The notes under the pieces: generated by a model | Told to the model about the DNA's origin: nothing | Seen by the model: the letters and a program-made list of their open reading frames with translations, nothing else | Database searches by the model: none | In this document: positions 1-13,663 of the stretch, piece after piece | Numbering within the stretch: the first letter of the stretch is position 1 | Layout: every line of letters starts with the position of its first letter | Program-made: the position numbers and the translations under genes | Assembly: GCF_028502605.1 (NCBI RefSeq) | Contig: NC_079234.1 | Coordinates: forward strand, 3,162,001 to 3,226,000 | Origin: Trichoderma breve | Taxonomy: Eukaryota; Ascomycota; Sordariomycetes; Hypocreales; Hypocreaceae | Direction: 5' to 3' | Length of the DNA stretch: 64,000 nucleotides

Positions 1-822
1 GCTGCAACCATTTCGTCGTTAGTGGTGAGGCGCTAGGCCATGAAGAGCAATCCTACCTACAGCACAGCTGGGTTAGAAATTAGAAACGTCGAAATCTTTC
101 GGGCTGAAGATCACAAGCTATCCCTCTGCTGTGAAACCACGGCAAGGATCATGGGACAAGGCAGTTGCTCAATCGCACTTGGGATAACAAGGCGGACACT
201 GGTGTCTTAGACACGGGGATATTGGCAAGAAAAAAGGAGGGAATTGGGGGCAGAAAAAGGTTTATGCATGGGACAAGTCATCCCTGTTCTGCAATTGCTC
301 TGGCGTGTGGCCTTCGCTCCCGAGACCAAGCCAGTCGGACAAACATCGCTCACACGTAGCACAAAATAGTAGCAACAGCAACTGCAGCAATGGCAACCTG
401 AATAGTATGTATCCCTGCTTACCGAACATTGGCGAAGGTCCCCAATTCGTCCCAGTCAGTGTTAGCTTTCGACGCCGAGCTGCAAGCCACCTTTCTCTCG
501 GATTACGCCCGGCGTACCGTGTCTCGACACTGACCTGTGTCCAAGGGTCAGATGAGTCGCTGACAATGACATTGTGCTCTCCCTGCCGAACACTGACTGC
601 AAATTACCTTGACCTCTCCACCAAAGACCAATCTGAGAATGGGTTAGAGTCCCCCCCTAAAATTTCAGCCGCTTCCTGTTCCTGCTCTCCCTGAAGTCAA
701 TCCAGTTTCATGAAACAAGTAGAAACGTGACAATGAAGATGGTGTTTAAGTATAATTGAAAAGTCTAGTTTTTGGGGGACGTGATTATAATTACAATTCA
801 GCTGACAAAAAGGGGTTCAAAT
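1..822. other. Intergenic, left edge to the PDX1 stop
   Basis: No supportable gene. Short open frames here have no recognisable domain and a composition typical of chance frames. The last 100 bases are AT-rich and would hold the 3' UTR of the minus-strand PDX1 gene. Confidence 0.5.
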
Positions 823-2228
823 TCATATCAATGTCTCGGGCACTTCCTCCAGGGCGAGCTTGCATCGCTCTAAGAACAGCTCGGCCCTGGCCTTTTCTTC
901 CTTGGGAACCAGCAGGCTGAAGGTGTGAATTCCATCGGCAGCAAGTCTAGCATCGAGCCTAGGAGTAGCCCGTTGGGCTGACGATGAGCTGGACTTTTTG
1001 GCAGGGCCGGCCAAGATGTCAATAATGTCAGACTTGGGGGTAGAGGCCCTCCGGGAGGCAGTGAATGAGTAATCGGGGATGGTGGGAACATAGGCTCCCT
1101 GAGAGAATTTGGTAGCTTTGGCCTTGCCTAGGCCAAGGACCTCGTCGAACAACTCACTGGCAGTTGGCGCATGAGGCACGGCAGGTAGACGGCTGTTTGC
1201 AAATGCTGTGGCCTTGGAGATGAATGTGGCTGTTGAGACGGAGACGTCGGCGGAATCCTGAAGACGTCTTTGCAGCTGCACAACACTTTCCAACGAGATG
1301 GGAAGTTGGACAAGGACCTTTTCCTCCTTGGGAGCAGCTTTCGGTGCTTTAGAGGCAGCCTCGGATGCCTTAGGAGCAGGAGCCTTCTTCTCAGCTACTT
1401 TGATATTGCTCAAGTCCAGATGGGCCAGCTTGCTGAAATGCGAAGACACCTGGGCGGGGCGATCGGCGTTGATAGCACCGATAAAGGCCAATACGTCGCC
1501 CTTTAGTAGTCGTCCGCTGGGTCCCGTGCCCTTGATCTTGCTCAGATCCTCTTTGCTGATGCCGTGTTCATGTACAAGAAGGCCGACTGAGGGGAGCAGA
1601 GGGTAGTTGTGCTCGTAGGTTCCGCTGGCAGCGGATTCTGGCTTTGCAGAGGGCTTTGCAGCAGACTTTGGCTCTTCCCGCGGCGCGGGAGCTGAGGACT
1701 GTGAAGTGCTCTGGGCTGACTGCTGGGGCTGCTCATCTGCAGGCAGCTCAAGAGTGCTGATATCGTCTCCGGCATCGGCCAAGACGGCAATTCGAGTGCC
1801 TACCTGGACGCTCTTGCTACCATCCTGGGAGATAATCTTCATCATGATACCTTCATCCTGGGCCTCGACATCCATGGTAGCCTTGTCGGTTTCGATCTCG
1901 AGCAGGACGTCGCCGGCGCTAAAGGAATCGCCCTCTTTAACCTTCCAGCTGGCGATGTTTCCTTCCGTCATCGTGGGGGAGAGGGCCGGCATGGTGAAGT
2001 TCTGGGCGGCGAGACATCGCGACGAAGTGGTGAAGCCTGTAGGAAGCGGCCATGTCATGTTAGCTACGGTGTCTTCTCTGCATCTCGCCGTTCATGCCAT
2101 CTTCTGCATTTTATACTCCGGTAGGAGGGTTTGCGCGCAACGGCGCACGGGACGGGACACGTACCGCGGGCGGCCCGGCCGCTTGCAAGGCGGGATGAAA
2201 TGCGGCATGCCGCCGCAAGTGAAGCCAT
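823..2228 (-). CDS. PDX1: Pyruvate dehydrogenase complex protein X (E3-binding protein), mitochondrial
   Basis: This is the structural subunit that tethers dihydrolipoamide dehydrogenase (E3) to the E2 core of the pyruvate dehydrogenase complex in the mitochondrial matrix. Two exons: 2228-2165 and 2036-823, giving 425 residues. The 128-nt intron starts GTACGT and ends with a GCTAAC branch point and CTACAG; joining restores the frame exactly (split Gly22). Exon 1 supplies an Arg/Ala/Ser-rich targeting peptide. A lipoyl domain follows at about residues 35-110, with the lipoyl-lysine motif ETDKATM (Lys73). An Ala/Pro/Ser linker leads to a peripheral-subunit-binding domain at about 166-205 (HEHGISKEDLSKIKGTGPSG). 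The C-terminal part is short and divergent and lacks the HxxxDG motif of E2 acetyltransferases, which argues for protein X rather than E2. A start at an in-frame ATG at 2058 is possible but lies inside the predicted intron. Confidence 0.93.
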
Positions 2229-2924
2229 TGGAGCCCAATTGACCAAGACGCAAAGGCGAGTTTTTGGTGGTGATGCTCAAGCGGAGAGGCTCAAATGCTC
2301 GCAGATGAGAGCTTTCTTTGCTGTTGGGAATCGGCCCTGTTGAAAGGCGCGCACAGACCACGGGCCTTTTTTTGGTGGGGTGCAAGGCGCCGGGAAGTTT
2401 CTGGTACTAACGGAATGCCGCACGGAAGAATTCGTGGAAGCTTTTTTTTTACCTGATAAAGAGAATTCATGTTAGAGACAAACAAAATAATAATAACAAA
2501 TATGTGTTTTATGACAAGAAACTTACTCTTCAGAATATAGCCATACTACATTATCCGTGTACTCTGCGTCGAAAGACTTAAAGTCCCATTCATCAAGTAC
2601 TAACAAGGTACTACAGCAGCTGTCCTGTAGCACAAGTGGAGAATGCGCTGTTTTTTAGGGACATCGATGCACACACTCAATCTGCTCTCAAGCTAGGTAC
2701 AGGCTTAACTTGTTATCTTAGCGCAGACCACAGATACGGCAGTTCTTAGATCGCCTGATTGTCAACATTTTCTACATATAAGTGCTTGCGATAGCTTCAC
2801 CATATCGGCCATTGCAAGTGATGGCAGCTGCTTCATGACACAAGAAGCCAATTGAGCCGCCCAACGTCAATTATATCACAGTTCATTGACCAACAGAGCT
2901 TCAACTCACTGCTGCCGCTCAACC
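2229..2924. promoter_or_regulatory. Divergent promoter region between PDX1 and the mitochondrial membrane protein gene
   Basis: This 696-base gap lies between two divergent starts (2228 minus, 2925 plus), so it should contain both promoters and 5' UTRs. Both products look mitochondrial, so shared control is plausible but is only inferred. The part near 2450-2560 is AT-rich with an A-rich run. I see no clear TATA box for either gene. Confidence 0.5.
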
Positions 2925-3881
2925 ATGGCGAGCTTCGCGAGGGGCTTTCGCCTCTTCCCATGCCCTCGGGCGCCCTTGACCCCGCGAACAACTCTCCCAG
3001 ACCTCACATCCACTCAATCCCGCTTCTTCACAGCATCATTGCGACTGCGCGCCTCTGCGACACCGAAACCCCAACCGAAGCTTCCTAAAGACATCAGATC
3101 GAAATCACCAACAAGCCAAGCGAATTCTCCCGCGTCGCCGTCAGCTTCAATAGCCCCCAGCCGATATGCCTTTGTGAAGAGCTTGGCGTCCAAGCAGACG
3201 CCAACCCTGTTATACGAAGCACCTTCACATTTCTGGTTCTATTTCGGATGCTGGTCGAGTGGTCTATCTATAATCACCTGGACGGTGCTGACCGGCCCAA
3301 CGGCCATCCAGCAGCCAGAAGGCATCCCGCAATGGGTTGGCTTTACCTTTGGGGCGTCATATGCCCTGCTCGGAGCCATGGGCTTCTATCTCATCTCAAA
3401 GACACCCAACATCGTCAGCAGCATCCGAGTGCTGCCACCCCTTCAAGCGGCGGGCCAAGCGGCCACACGACCAGGAATCGCCGCTGGCGTGCCCCAACTC
3501 GAAGTGACAGTCAAGCGAATGGTCCCCTTGCTTCAGCCCAAGGTCATCAGGACGGAGCTCGATAATGTTGCACTCAAGACCCGCTTCTCACTTCCGAGCG
3601 AATACGTGCCGGAGCTGAGACGACTCGAGCTGCAGCTTGAAGAAGAGGCACGGAAGAAGGCCTTGTTCAAATTCGACATGGAACATCTCTTCACCATGCC
3701 TTTCCGAAGGATCGGCCGTGCTTTTGTGAACATGTTTCAAGGTGTAAGGGCGGCATGGACAGATGTGGGATACGGCATTATCAAGGTGGACGGAAAGCAG
3801 TACAAAGTAGACGTCACAAAAGGGTACGCCCACGACGGATTCAAAACGCTGGAGCAGATTGTAAATGTAGGATTCAAATAA
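2925..3881 (+). CDS. Two-TM mitochondrial membrane protein, Mrx15/TMEM223-like
   Basis: A single-exon gene of 318 residues. I chose the ATG at 2925 because of its good context (CAACCATGG) and because an Arg/Ser/Pro-rich, acid-poor presequence starts there (MASFARGFRLFPCPRAPL); an in-frame ATG at 2886 would add 13 residues. After a Pro/Ser-rich linker come two hydrophobic segments at about residues 105-125 and 140-160, the second ending in SKTPNIVSSIRVLP. The C-terminal half is soluble, with an amphipathic Arg/Glu-rich helix and a short basic domain ending in VGFK. The arrangement (LLYEAPSHFW just before TM1, two TMs, matrix-type C-terminal domain) resembles the fungal Mrx15 / animal TMEM223 family. 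Yeast Mrx15 is an inner-membrane protein linked to mitochondrial ribosomes. That family assignment is by recollection and is moderate at best; mitochondrial targeting is better supported. Confidence 0.82.
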   Translation: MASFARGFRLFPCPRAPLTPRTTLPDLTSTQSRFFTASLRLRASATPKPQPKLPKDIRSKSPTSQANSPASPSASIAPSRYAFVKSLASKQTPTLLYEAPSHFWFYFGCWSSGLSIITWTVLTGPTAIQQPEGIPQWVGFTFGASYALLGAMGFYLISKTPNIVSSIRVLPPLQAAGQAATRPGIAAGVPQLEVTVKRMVPLLQPKVIRTELDNVALKTRFSLPSEYVPELRRLELQLEEEARKKALFKFDMEHLFTMPFRRIGRAFVNMFQGVRAAWTDVGYGIIKVDGKQYKVDVTKGYAHDGFKTLEQIVNVGFK

Positions 3882-3992
3882 TCAGGGCTGAGAATGTCTC
3901 GGCAATGAAATGTACAATATTAAAAGGTGTAATCTAGACGAACTAATGTCTTTCAGAATAGCGAAATGTCTGCAGAAATCACATCATCCCGT

Positions 3993-5867
<1,875 letters not shown>

Positions 5868-8506
5868 CTTGTGACTGTCGAGGCGGATAATGCGATTTGT
5901 GAGCTTCTAACTGGCCGCGGAATACGAATAGAGACAAGGGAATGACACAATGAGGCTCCTACGAAGCGGTGGGAAGCTACATAAATAATCAGCTGCTACT
6001 TATATGTATGAAGCAACGATTGACATTCGCGGATATCTCAAATATCAGTATACTCGTACAAAGTTCAATGTTCCATCTTTGTGCTCCTATGAAATTAATG
6101 GTCCGAGCACAAACAAGAAGAAGGGCGGCAAGGATTAACAAGCTAATAAAACACGGTTTCACAGCAATTACCTTTTAGTAGCCCAGATGACATTTGTATA
6201 CATGGATAGGAAGTCTCCCGAGAGCGCATCTCGTAATACCCCGTGAATGCGCGTAAGTCTATACTAATCCGAGACAGTCTCTAGAGTAGCATCATGTAAT
6301 ACCTCTGTCTGCTCTGTACAGTATGACAGCACTTACTATGCAAGCCCTGATGTTACATGGCGCGGCACACCCATGAAATGCGATCGACCAGGTGCTCTCC
6401 GCACTCCTTACCTTTTACGACGACAGTATGGGTTTCAATATTATGAGTGTATATGCGGATGCTCAGCGATTGCTTGTTCGTAGTGTCTCCCCGCTTGCAC
6501 GTAGTTTTCGCCAAGTATTGCTAATCAGACGTCAATTCAAGCTATAATCAATGTCTGGCAGTTAATGGCGGTGGATTTCTATACAGAGCTGGTTCACCTA
6601 AAATCCGCCTTTTGTCCCTTTCAGCTCCTTTTGATCTACATACGTGCAATACATGAAGTGGCAACCCGGCGCCCAACTCTTTCAAGGGTCAGAAGTTCAA
6701 TACTCAGTGAGGTTTCTCTCCGAGACGTGGCATCAGGAATCATCTCGTAGGGCTGCTATCAGATCCCCTCACTTCCCTAGATTTACAGCATTAGTTTCCA
6801 GTAGCAGATGACCAGATCGCCCTTACACCCCTGTGGCTATCCGTTATCTTTGAGCCCACTGGTGATATGAATAAGCATTACTACATGCATACTGAAGATG
6901 GAGCCGTGACCTTTGCTGAAATCGTCTGATGAACGGTCTGTGCTGAAGCTAAGCTGGGGATCGACCAGGCTATTTGAATTCGCTAGACATTGCCGCGGAA
7001 GTTATCCTTGTTCCGGAGGATGGCGCCTACGGCTTTGCTAGATGTAAACCGGCGTAGATTTGAGCTCTAGGTTGATATCACACCGTACTACTACACTTTG
7101 TGGTGAGGCTTTTGATCTTAAATCCACAGGGGCTGAAGTCACACGCCAAAGAGTACTGGGGGACCCGGGACAGCCACAACCCGCAGGTTGAGGGGATATG
7201 CCCAAGATTTTATGGCTATTTGTGTAGTTAGCATTACGAATAGACATCTAGTATCTCGAATCCACGAGAAGGTAAGTATACGAATTCAAAGATATATATA
7301 TGTGCCCAAACCTTAGTACTTAGCAGGCTTTTATATATGAATATCCCTGTTGGCCGATGCGAGAAAGTAAAATTATTCATGGAAAATTGATTGGCTCTGA
7401 GTACCGCATCTAGGATTCATATCAGCAAAATATATTCTACAGACGCAGACTATGTTATTCACCAGGAATGAGTTTGCGAACCCATTCTTTTCGACAAACA
7501 CCACTTACCCTGGTCATCTTGTCGGCTAAGCAAGCACAATCACAGTCGGAAGCGCCAACCGAAACACGCCATAGTAAAGCTCAAGAGAGAGTCGGATTAT
7601 AGAGCTAAGAACCAGATAGACCGCTCTTATTCCTCTCGATTATTCCTCCAACATCTAATATTCTGTAAACGCGTCTGCCTTGTATTAGTGGAGATAATAT
7701 GATACTAGGGGCTGATGCTACCATCTCAACAACTACCGGGTCCGGCTATTCTCTGACACTTGACAAGGATCCGGCTTCGTTTCGTCTTACTAGCATAACT
7801 CATGCAAGGGACCATTGCTTCGCATTCAACTGCTGAATCCGCTGAGCTGCTCACCATCATCAATGCTCACCACTCTTATTCTCCCGCAGGGCGACTCCTT
7901 TGGTGACGTGGCTAACCGTAGGATCCGACCATGAGAGTGTTTCCGCTGGATGCGCTGCGTCACCAGAGTTACAGTCGCTTAATGCGTCCAGGTTGTTCAT
8001 ACATGGCGGCATGCACCTTTGCAGCCCCCCTCAAAAGACCAGGCCATTTCTGCCTCGTACATGTGCATATGTACATGTAGGTGTATGCACATGCATTGAT
8101 ACGTGGATGTGAGCCTGTCCCTTACGAGTGCATGTATGTAATGTATATGTACGTAGGTGGTATGTAGAGCAGCCCAACTGATCTGCACAGCATCGTATCA
8201 GCTTTATTGAATCCATCCAATCTTTCGCCGAGCTTTGCTTGAGCCAATTCTTGACTCGATTTCCTCCCGTCAGGTGGTCTCTCCCGACAATTTCTAGCAG
8301 TGAGGCGAATACAATGGACACAGTGCAGCGCAAACAATTAACATTCTGCTAGCCCATATCCGGAGCTTTCAATCGCCCAGCTGAACAAACGCCATCAACC
8401 TTGGGCGATTTTTTTCTGAATCTTGTTTCTGTCTATTTTCATCTTTATATCTCGTATTATCATTCTTCGCCATATCATCATCTTGTCTTGTTATCAGAGA
8501 ATCGCG
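5868..8506. other. Intergenic, 2.6 kb, partly AT-rich
   Basis: No supportable gene. Stretches around 7260-7450 are visibly AT-rich, with TATATATA-type runs. Open frames are short and unlike known proteins. The region holds an alternating purine-pyrimidine tract with inverted repeats near 8056-8096 (listed separately). The last 200 bases are pyrimidine-rich and probably form the promoter and leader of the DUF3632 gene. Confidence 0.5.
8056..8096. repeat. Alternating purine-pyrimidine tract with 10-bp inverted repeat
   Basis: Bases 8056-8079 alternate pyrimidine and purine without a break, and 8081-8096 does so again. CATGTGCATA at 8060-8069 is matched by its reverse complement TATGCACATG at 8084-8093 (14-nt spacer). 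Such tracts can form Z-DNA or cruciforms; that they do so here is inference. Confidence 0.8.
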
Positions 8507-9325
8507 ATGCCGACTACGGTGGAATGGCTCAAACTACACATCATTCAAATACGACAACTACAACAGAGCGATGGCTACCACGAAGATGAGGACGTTTTCA
8601 TCTACCTAGGCGACTATCTCGATGGAAACCTGACTTCCAATGAGACTGCAGTATTAATAGCTGCGCCTGTGCTGGACGATCCCAACCCACCCACCAAACT
8701 GTATCGCCTCATGGGATTACTGTGCGAAGCCCTGGTAGAGTTGAGCGATGAGCGTGAGAAGCTGCTAAATCTTCTCGAATCCATCCAGGAACTGCCGCCC
8801 GGCGCAATCAACTGGGCAGTTCTCCCTGGACTTCGGAACATGTGGAGTGACTTGTATCGGCCTCATATGCGTGGCCTGAACGGCTGGGAGATAATAGGAG
8901 AGCCAATACCTGAGGACAAACAAGCTAAAGTACGTCAACATTATACCTCGATTGGTACAGTAGAAGCCAAACTGTACGTTCGAGGGCTCGGCGGCGTAAC
9001 AGAAAACTGGGGATACGAGCTGTTGAATCTGGCCTGCTTGAGGCGTCCGGGGCTCGAGGTCGTCGTAGGCGAGATACATGCTTGGCTTACCGTAGCCGGA
9101 ACAAAGCTGTTGAAAGATTTGAATCCAGAGGAGGTGAGAAATTGGTCAAGGCCTGTACTCGGCGGGCAGCCTGGGCAGCAGCATGCTGTTCAAGGCACGA
9201 TGGCACAGCATTGGGAGACTTGGCGGCGCACGCTGTTGCAAGTGAGTGAAGAGCAGGATCTTCTATCGGCTGAGGCGAGAAAACTTGCAAGAGAGTGTCA
9301 TTTGTTGATGCAGGGGCATATATAG
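8507..9325 (+). CDS. DUF3632 family fungal protein
   Basis: Single exon, 272 residues. I placed the start at the ATG at 8507 (CGCGATGCC), because the upstream in-frame extension is a low-complexity Ile/Phe run encoded by pyrimidine-rich leader. The protein has the features I associate with the fungal DUF3632 family. An early segment reads YLGDYLDGNLTSNETA, then PVLDDPNPPTKLYRLMGLLCEALVELSD, then a Leu-rich helix ending in ELPPGAINWAVLPGLRNMW. A central part includes YVRGLGGVTENWGYELLNLAC, and a later helix reads EIHAWLTVAGTKLL. There is no signal peptide, TM segment or catalytic motif, so it is probably a cytosolic, mostly helical protein. The family is often present in many copies in filamentous ascomycetes and has no established function; I assign none. 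Confidence 0.85.
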   Translation: MPTTVEWLKLHIIQIRQLQQSDGYHEDEDVFIYLGDYLDGNLTSNETAVLIAAPVLDDPNPPTKLYRLMGLLCEALVELSDEREKLLNLLESIQELPPGAINWAVLPGLRNMWSDLYRPHMRGLNGWEIIGEPIPEDKQAKVRQHYTSIGTVEAKLYVRGLGGVTENWGYELLNLACLRRPGLEVVVGEIHAWLTVAGTKLLKDLNPEEVRNWSRPVLGGQPGQQHAVQGTMAQHWETWRRTLLQVSEEQDLLSAEARKLARECHLLMQGHI

Positions 9326-11290
9326 ATAGACGGGCTTTGAGCAATCGGTACCAGGACTTGGAACGGCTTGATTTACAATATCAACAGTAATGTTGGGTAA
9401 AGAGTGAAGATTGGGTTTGTCATCAGTTATAGCTATATCCACTGAAAATGATATATACAGTATATATGGACTTGATTCATGGTATAAATCGCATTCGCGT
9501 GATTGTAACCTGCCAAACAATTTTGTGTCATACATATTTACAGAATACCACCTACCATATCGGCCATATGTATTCACTTTCACATGTTTATTCGCCAAAA
9601 GAAGAAAACCGTGCTCAGCACGCACGTGTCACGCGAGCTGTTACTCTATACTCTAGCTCTCCACATGGGAAAACATGCAGGTATTCAGGAACGGCGTAGC
9701 TTGTGGATCTTGCCCATCGTGTAGTGTAAGTTGGTAGACGCTACGCCAAACGAGACTGCGTGTGTACCATACAATACATCTAGAGTAGTATTCGGAACGG
9801 GTCGTTAGTACACGATAATGCAAGGATTCATACATCAGTCGGTATTCGGAGAGACAATGCCATGTGTTACAGCGCAACGTTTGGGAAATGCTAGCCAGCA
9901 CCCCAACTCTGTTGTCCAATGTTCCATTTGATGTTACAAAATTTAAATTATAAGTGATGGATTAATAATGCATCGGAAATAGCCTACTGACAAAGAAAAA
10001 TAGCCATAGTAGCAGATACTAATATGACAATAGCAGCAAATACTAAATTAAGATACTAATATTAACGGAAAGTAGCAACAGAAGCAGATACTGAAGAGCT
10101 ACTTAGGTACCTTGGGAATTTGCTTTTCATTACCTAGTAGATATTAACCAGTGAGTGAGGAATTAAATGGTTTCCCTCCGTATGAGTGGCAAAAGCGCCG
10201 CTGCGTACAGAGTATTATAGTCGTCTGCAGATGCCGACACATCTCATAGCAAAACACACTTACTCGCAACACGCAGAGACATCTCTTGCCTTCGATGTCC
10301 TCAGTAGCCTTCCACATGCCTTAAATTCATCGTATTCATTCGCCAATCGCCAAACAGCCGGGACCGGGACCGTGTCTGTGGAGTGGGATACTAGTGCCTG
10401 GATGAATGCCATCTCCAGGGTCCACCATCTCCAACTCCCCACGTTAGCTGTCAAATCATGAACCATTCTATCCAAGCCTTGGTAAGACATTTTATATGCG
10501 TCATCCCCAAACCCTTTTCATCCTAGCAGAATATAGCTACGGCAGATCAGGGACCGAAAGCAAACGCTCACGCCACAATAAACCCCGAGCTAACTTGCTG
10601 TGCCTGGAAACGTTGCTGACATCTTTTATCTCATTGGACCTGCTATACTTCGTACCTTACGCAGAATAAATGCTCCGTATCTTTAAGCCTGTTCAACCAT
10701 GCAAGTTAAGGATGTCTATTCTAAATGTCGATAAGATGGACATTCGGTGTACAAAAGTGCCGGGGTTACCGAAGCTGTCTCGGCCCCAGGCACCGAATAT
10801 GCGAAAGACGTGCATGGAACCGTTGATCAATGGCTATCAAGCGCTAAAAGTCACGACTCAACGTTACATTGCAGATTCCGGCTCTGGAATTAGATCGAGA
10901 CACTAACCTTGGTTTTATTTCGGGTTTCTCCTCTTCTTGGATTCTCTTTCAAACTCTTGGATTGTGTCACCGACAATTGCCATTAGCAGGCTCCGAACTC
11001 GCGGTCAAGTGCCGCATTGTCTCCCCACCAACCCCCTTGCCGGGTTTCCTCAACCCTTGTCTAGTTGAACAGCTTCACGATCCCACGTGGTTGTCGCTTC
11101 AACGCCAAATCTTGCAGAATGCCGTAAAACCCCCACACGCAAACTAGCTTCATGCGGTGGTGACATCCATGTTCGCCGTGAGATTCTTATAAGAGCTCGG
11201 TCCCTAAAGCGTCCGGAAGATGTCTTTGAACTTTCCCCTCCAGGAGAGCACATCGACTCCGTTGCAGCATCAGCAACCCGCTCGCCCCTA
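9326..11290. other. Intergenic, 2.0 kb, AT-rich in its first half
   Basis: No supportable gene. It includes an irregular cluster of AGATACTAA-like repeats at about 10008-10096. Near the NAGLU start there is a TTATAAGA element at about 11186, 105 bases before the ATG, which could act as a TATA-like box. Confidence 0.45.
10008..10096. repeat. Irregular short repeat cluster (AGCAGATACTAA-like units)
   Basis: Variants of the unit AGCAGATACTAA occur at about 10011, 10033 (with inserted bases), 10050 and 10083, in AT-rich intergenic DNA. The units are not evenly spaced. This may be a decayed tandem repeat. Confidence 0.5.
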
Positions 11291-13663
11291 ATGCGTGCCT
11301 TCAAGTCCTGCGTCTGGCTGCTCTCGGCCATTGGCGCTGCTGCGTCCAGCTGTGATCCGACTGCCGGCGTTGAATCTCTTGTCAAGCGCCGTCTCCCACA
11401 GCATGTAGATTCGTTTGAGTTTGTCATTGAGCCTGCGCAGATCTCTGGCCTTACCAACGATAGCTATGCCGTGTCCTCGACAAAGGATGGAAAGATCCGA
11501 ATTGAGGGTACGACGACCAGTGCTCTGCTATCAGGGTGAGTATCTTCGTAGCTATCCCTTTTTGTGCCGGCGCTGATGAGTTCTCCCAATGTGATGCTGC
11601 AGTCTTCATAAATATCTGTCTAGCGAGGCAAATGTTGACATTTGGTGGTTCGTGGGGAGCCAACTGGATCAAGCTCCGAAACGACTTCCCCAGCTCAAGT
11701 CTCCCCTGAAGGGCACCAGTGTCGTGCCGTACCGCTACCACTGGAACACTGGTAGGCTCAATTCCACGTGAACTGAACGCTCAATCGCATTGGATGCTGA
11801 CCGTATTGTTCAGTCACAACCTCTTATACCAGTGCCTTCTGGACATGGGAGGATTGGGAGACGCAGCTGGACTGGATGGCCCTCCGTGGTATCAATCTGG
11901 CCCTTGCCTGGATCGGTGTCGAGAAGATCTTCATTGAGGTCTTTACTGAAATCGGCCTGAATGCCGATGAGATCAACTCTTTCATCAGCGGACCTGCTTT
12001 CCTGGCGTGGAACCACTTTGGCAATATTCAAGGTTCATGGGGCGGATCGATGCCTCAATCCTGGGTCGACAGCCAGTTTGATCTCCAGCTCAAGATCTTG
12101 GATCGTATGGAAGAGCTCGGCATCACTCCCATTCTGCCAGCCTTCCCAGGATTCGTTCCTCGTAACATCTCCCGCGTATTCCCTGACATTTCTCTGTCAA
12201 CAAGCCCTCTCTGGTCAAACTTTCCTGCGGAATTGAGCGCCGATACTTACATCAACCCATTCGACCCTCGTTTTGCTCAGCTGCAAAAGCTCTTCATTAG
12301 CAAGCAGCAGGAGCTATATGGAAATGTTACCAACTTTTGGACTTTGGATCAGTTCAACGAAAACCAGCCGCTCTCTGGTGACCTGGGATACCTTCAAAAC
12401 GTCAGCCACAACACTTGGACTGCCCTCAAGGCCGCTGATCCCGATGCCGTCTGGGTTATGCAGGCCTGGTTGTTCTCAAGTGACAGTGCCTTCTGGTCGA
12501 ACGACCGTATCGAGTCTTTCTTGGGTGGCATTCCTGTAAACTCGGATATGTTGCTCCTCGACCTGTTTGCTGAATCTGCTCCCCAGTGGCTCCGAACCAA
12601 CTCCTTCTATGGCAAGCCTTGGATCTGGTGTGAGCTCCACGACTATGGCGGTAACATGGGCTTGTATGGCCAGATCGAGAACGTCACCATCAACTCAATG
12701 GATGCGGTGCGCAACTCAAGCTCTCTCGTTGGGTTCGGCTTGACAATGGAGGGCCAGGAGGGCAACGAAATCATGTATGACCTGTTGTTGGATCAGGCTT
12801 GGAGCCCTAAGCCTATCGACACCGAGACGTATTTTCATGATTGGGTCTCGGCCAGATACGGTACCACGAAGGTGAAGAGCCTGTATACCGGATGGGAGCT
12901 TCTGAGGCCTACCGTGTTCAACAACACCAACTTGACGATTACTGCCGTGCCCAAGTCAATCTTGGAGCTGGTGCCCAGCATTAGCGGTCTCTTGGGTCGC
13001 ACCGGTCACCATCCAACCACCATCACCTACAACCCAGCGGTCATGGTTGAGGCCTGGAGTGAGCTCTTCAAGGCCGGTCTCCAGGACATCCAGCTATTTG
13101 CCAACCCGGCATACCAGTACGATCTTGTTGACTGGACTCGCCAGGTTCTCGTCAACGAATTCGACGGCCTTTACAAGGATCTCGTTGATGCATACACCAG
13201 CTCCGCAAGCTCCAGCGTCATCAAGTCTCGTGGTGCCAAGCTCATTGCTCTTTTGAAGACTCTCGATGCTGTGCTCGCCACCAATGTGCACTTCCAACTC
13301 ACCCCCTGGATCAACGAGGCCCGCGCAAGTAGCCCATCAACGGCCAACTTCCTTGAGTACAACGCGCGCAACCAAATCACTCTGTGGGGTCCTCAAGGCA
13401 ACATCGAAGACTACGCCTCGAAGCAGTGGGCCGGACTGGTTGGCACCTACTACGTCGAACGATGGCAGCAGTTCATCGACTACCTTGCGACAACCAAGCC
13501 CGCAAACTACAACCAGACCGCTTTCCACACGAAGCTGATGGCATGGGAGATACAATGGGGACAACAGACCTCCTCCACCAAGAAGGCAGCAACGGGACCC
13601 AGCGATATTCGGTCCGTTCTGGACACAACCATCAAGACTTGGGGTAGCCTGTTCAAGCTTTAG
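11291..13663 (+). CDS. Secreted alpha-N-acetylglucosaminidase (GH89, NAGLU family)
   Basis: A glycoside hydrolase of family 89, which removes terminal alpha-linked N-acetylglucosamine; the human member degrades heparan sulfate. Three exons: 11291-11535, 11603-11751 and 11814-13663, 747 residues; introns are 67 and 62 nt. The signal peptide is about MRAFKSCVWLLSAIGAAASS. The TIM-barrel core is strongly conserved: SLVPYRY-type strand before exon 3, WEDWETQLDWMALRGINLAL, GPAFLAWNHFGN, and LDLFAESAPQW. The two catalytic acids known for the family fall at Glu314 (DQFNENQ) and Glu444 (MEGQEGNE). They are 130 residues apart, as in human NAGLU. The C-terminal helical domain (NQITLWGPQGNIEDYASKQWAGLV) is present, and length matches the family. 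Many NxS/T sites fit secretion. The natural fungal substrate is not known to me; bacterial or fungal GlcNAc-containing glycans are candidates. Confidence 0.95.

Noticed and set aside
7038..7247. 69-codon minus-strand frame with a Cys-Gly-Cys-Pro segment
   Set aside because: Considered as a transposon or secreted-protein fragment, but no extension in any frame and no known motif.
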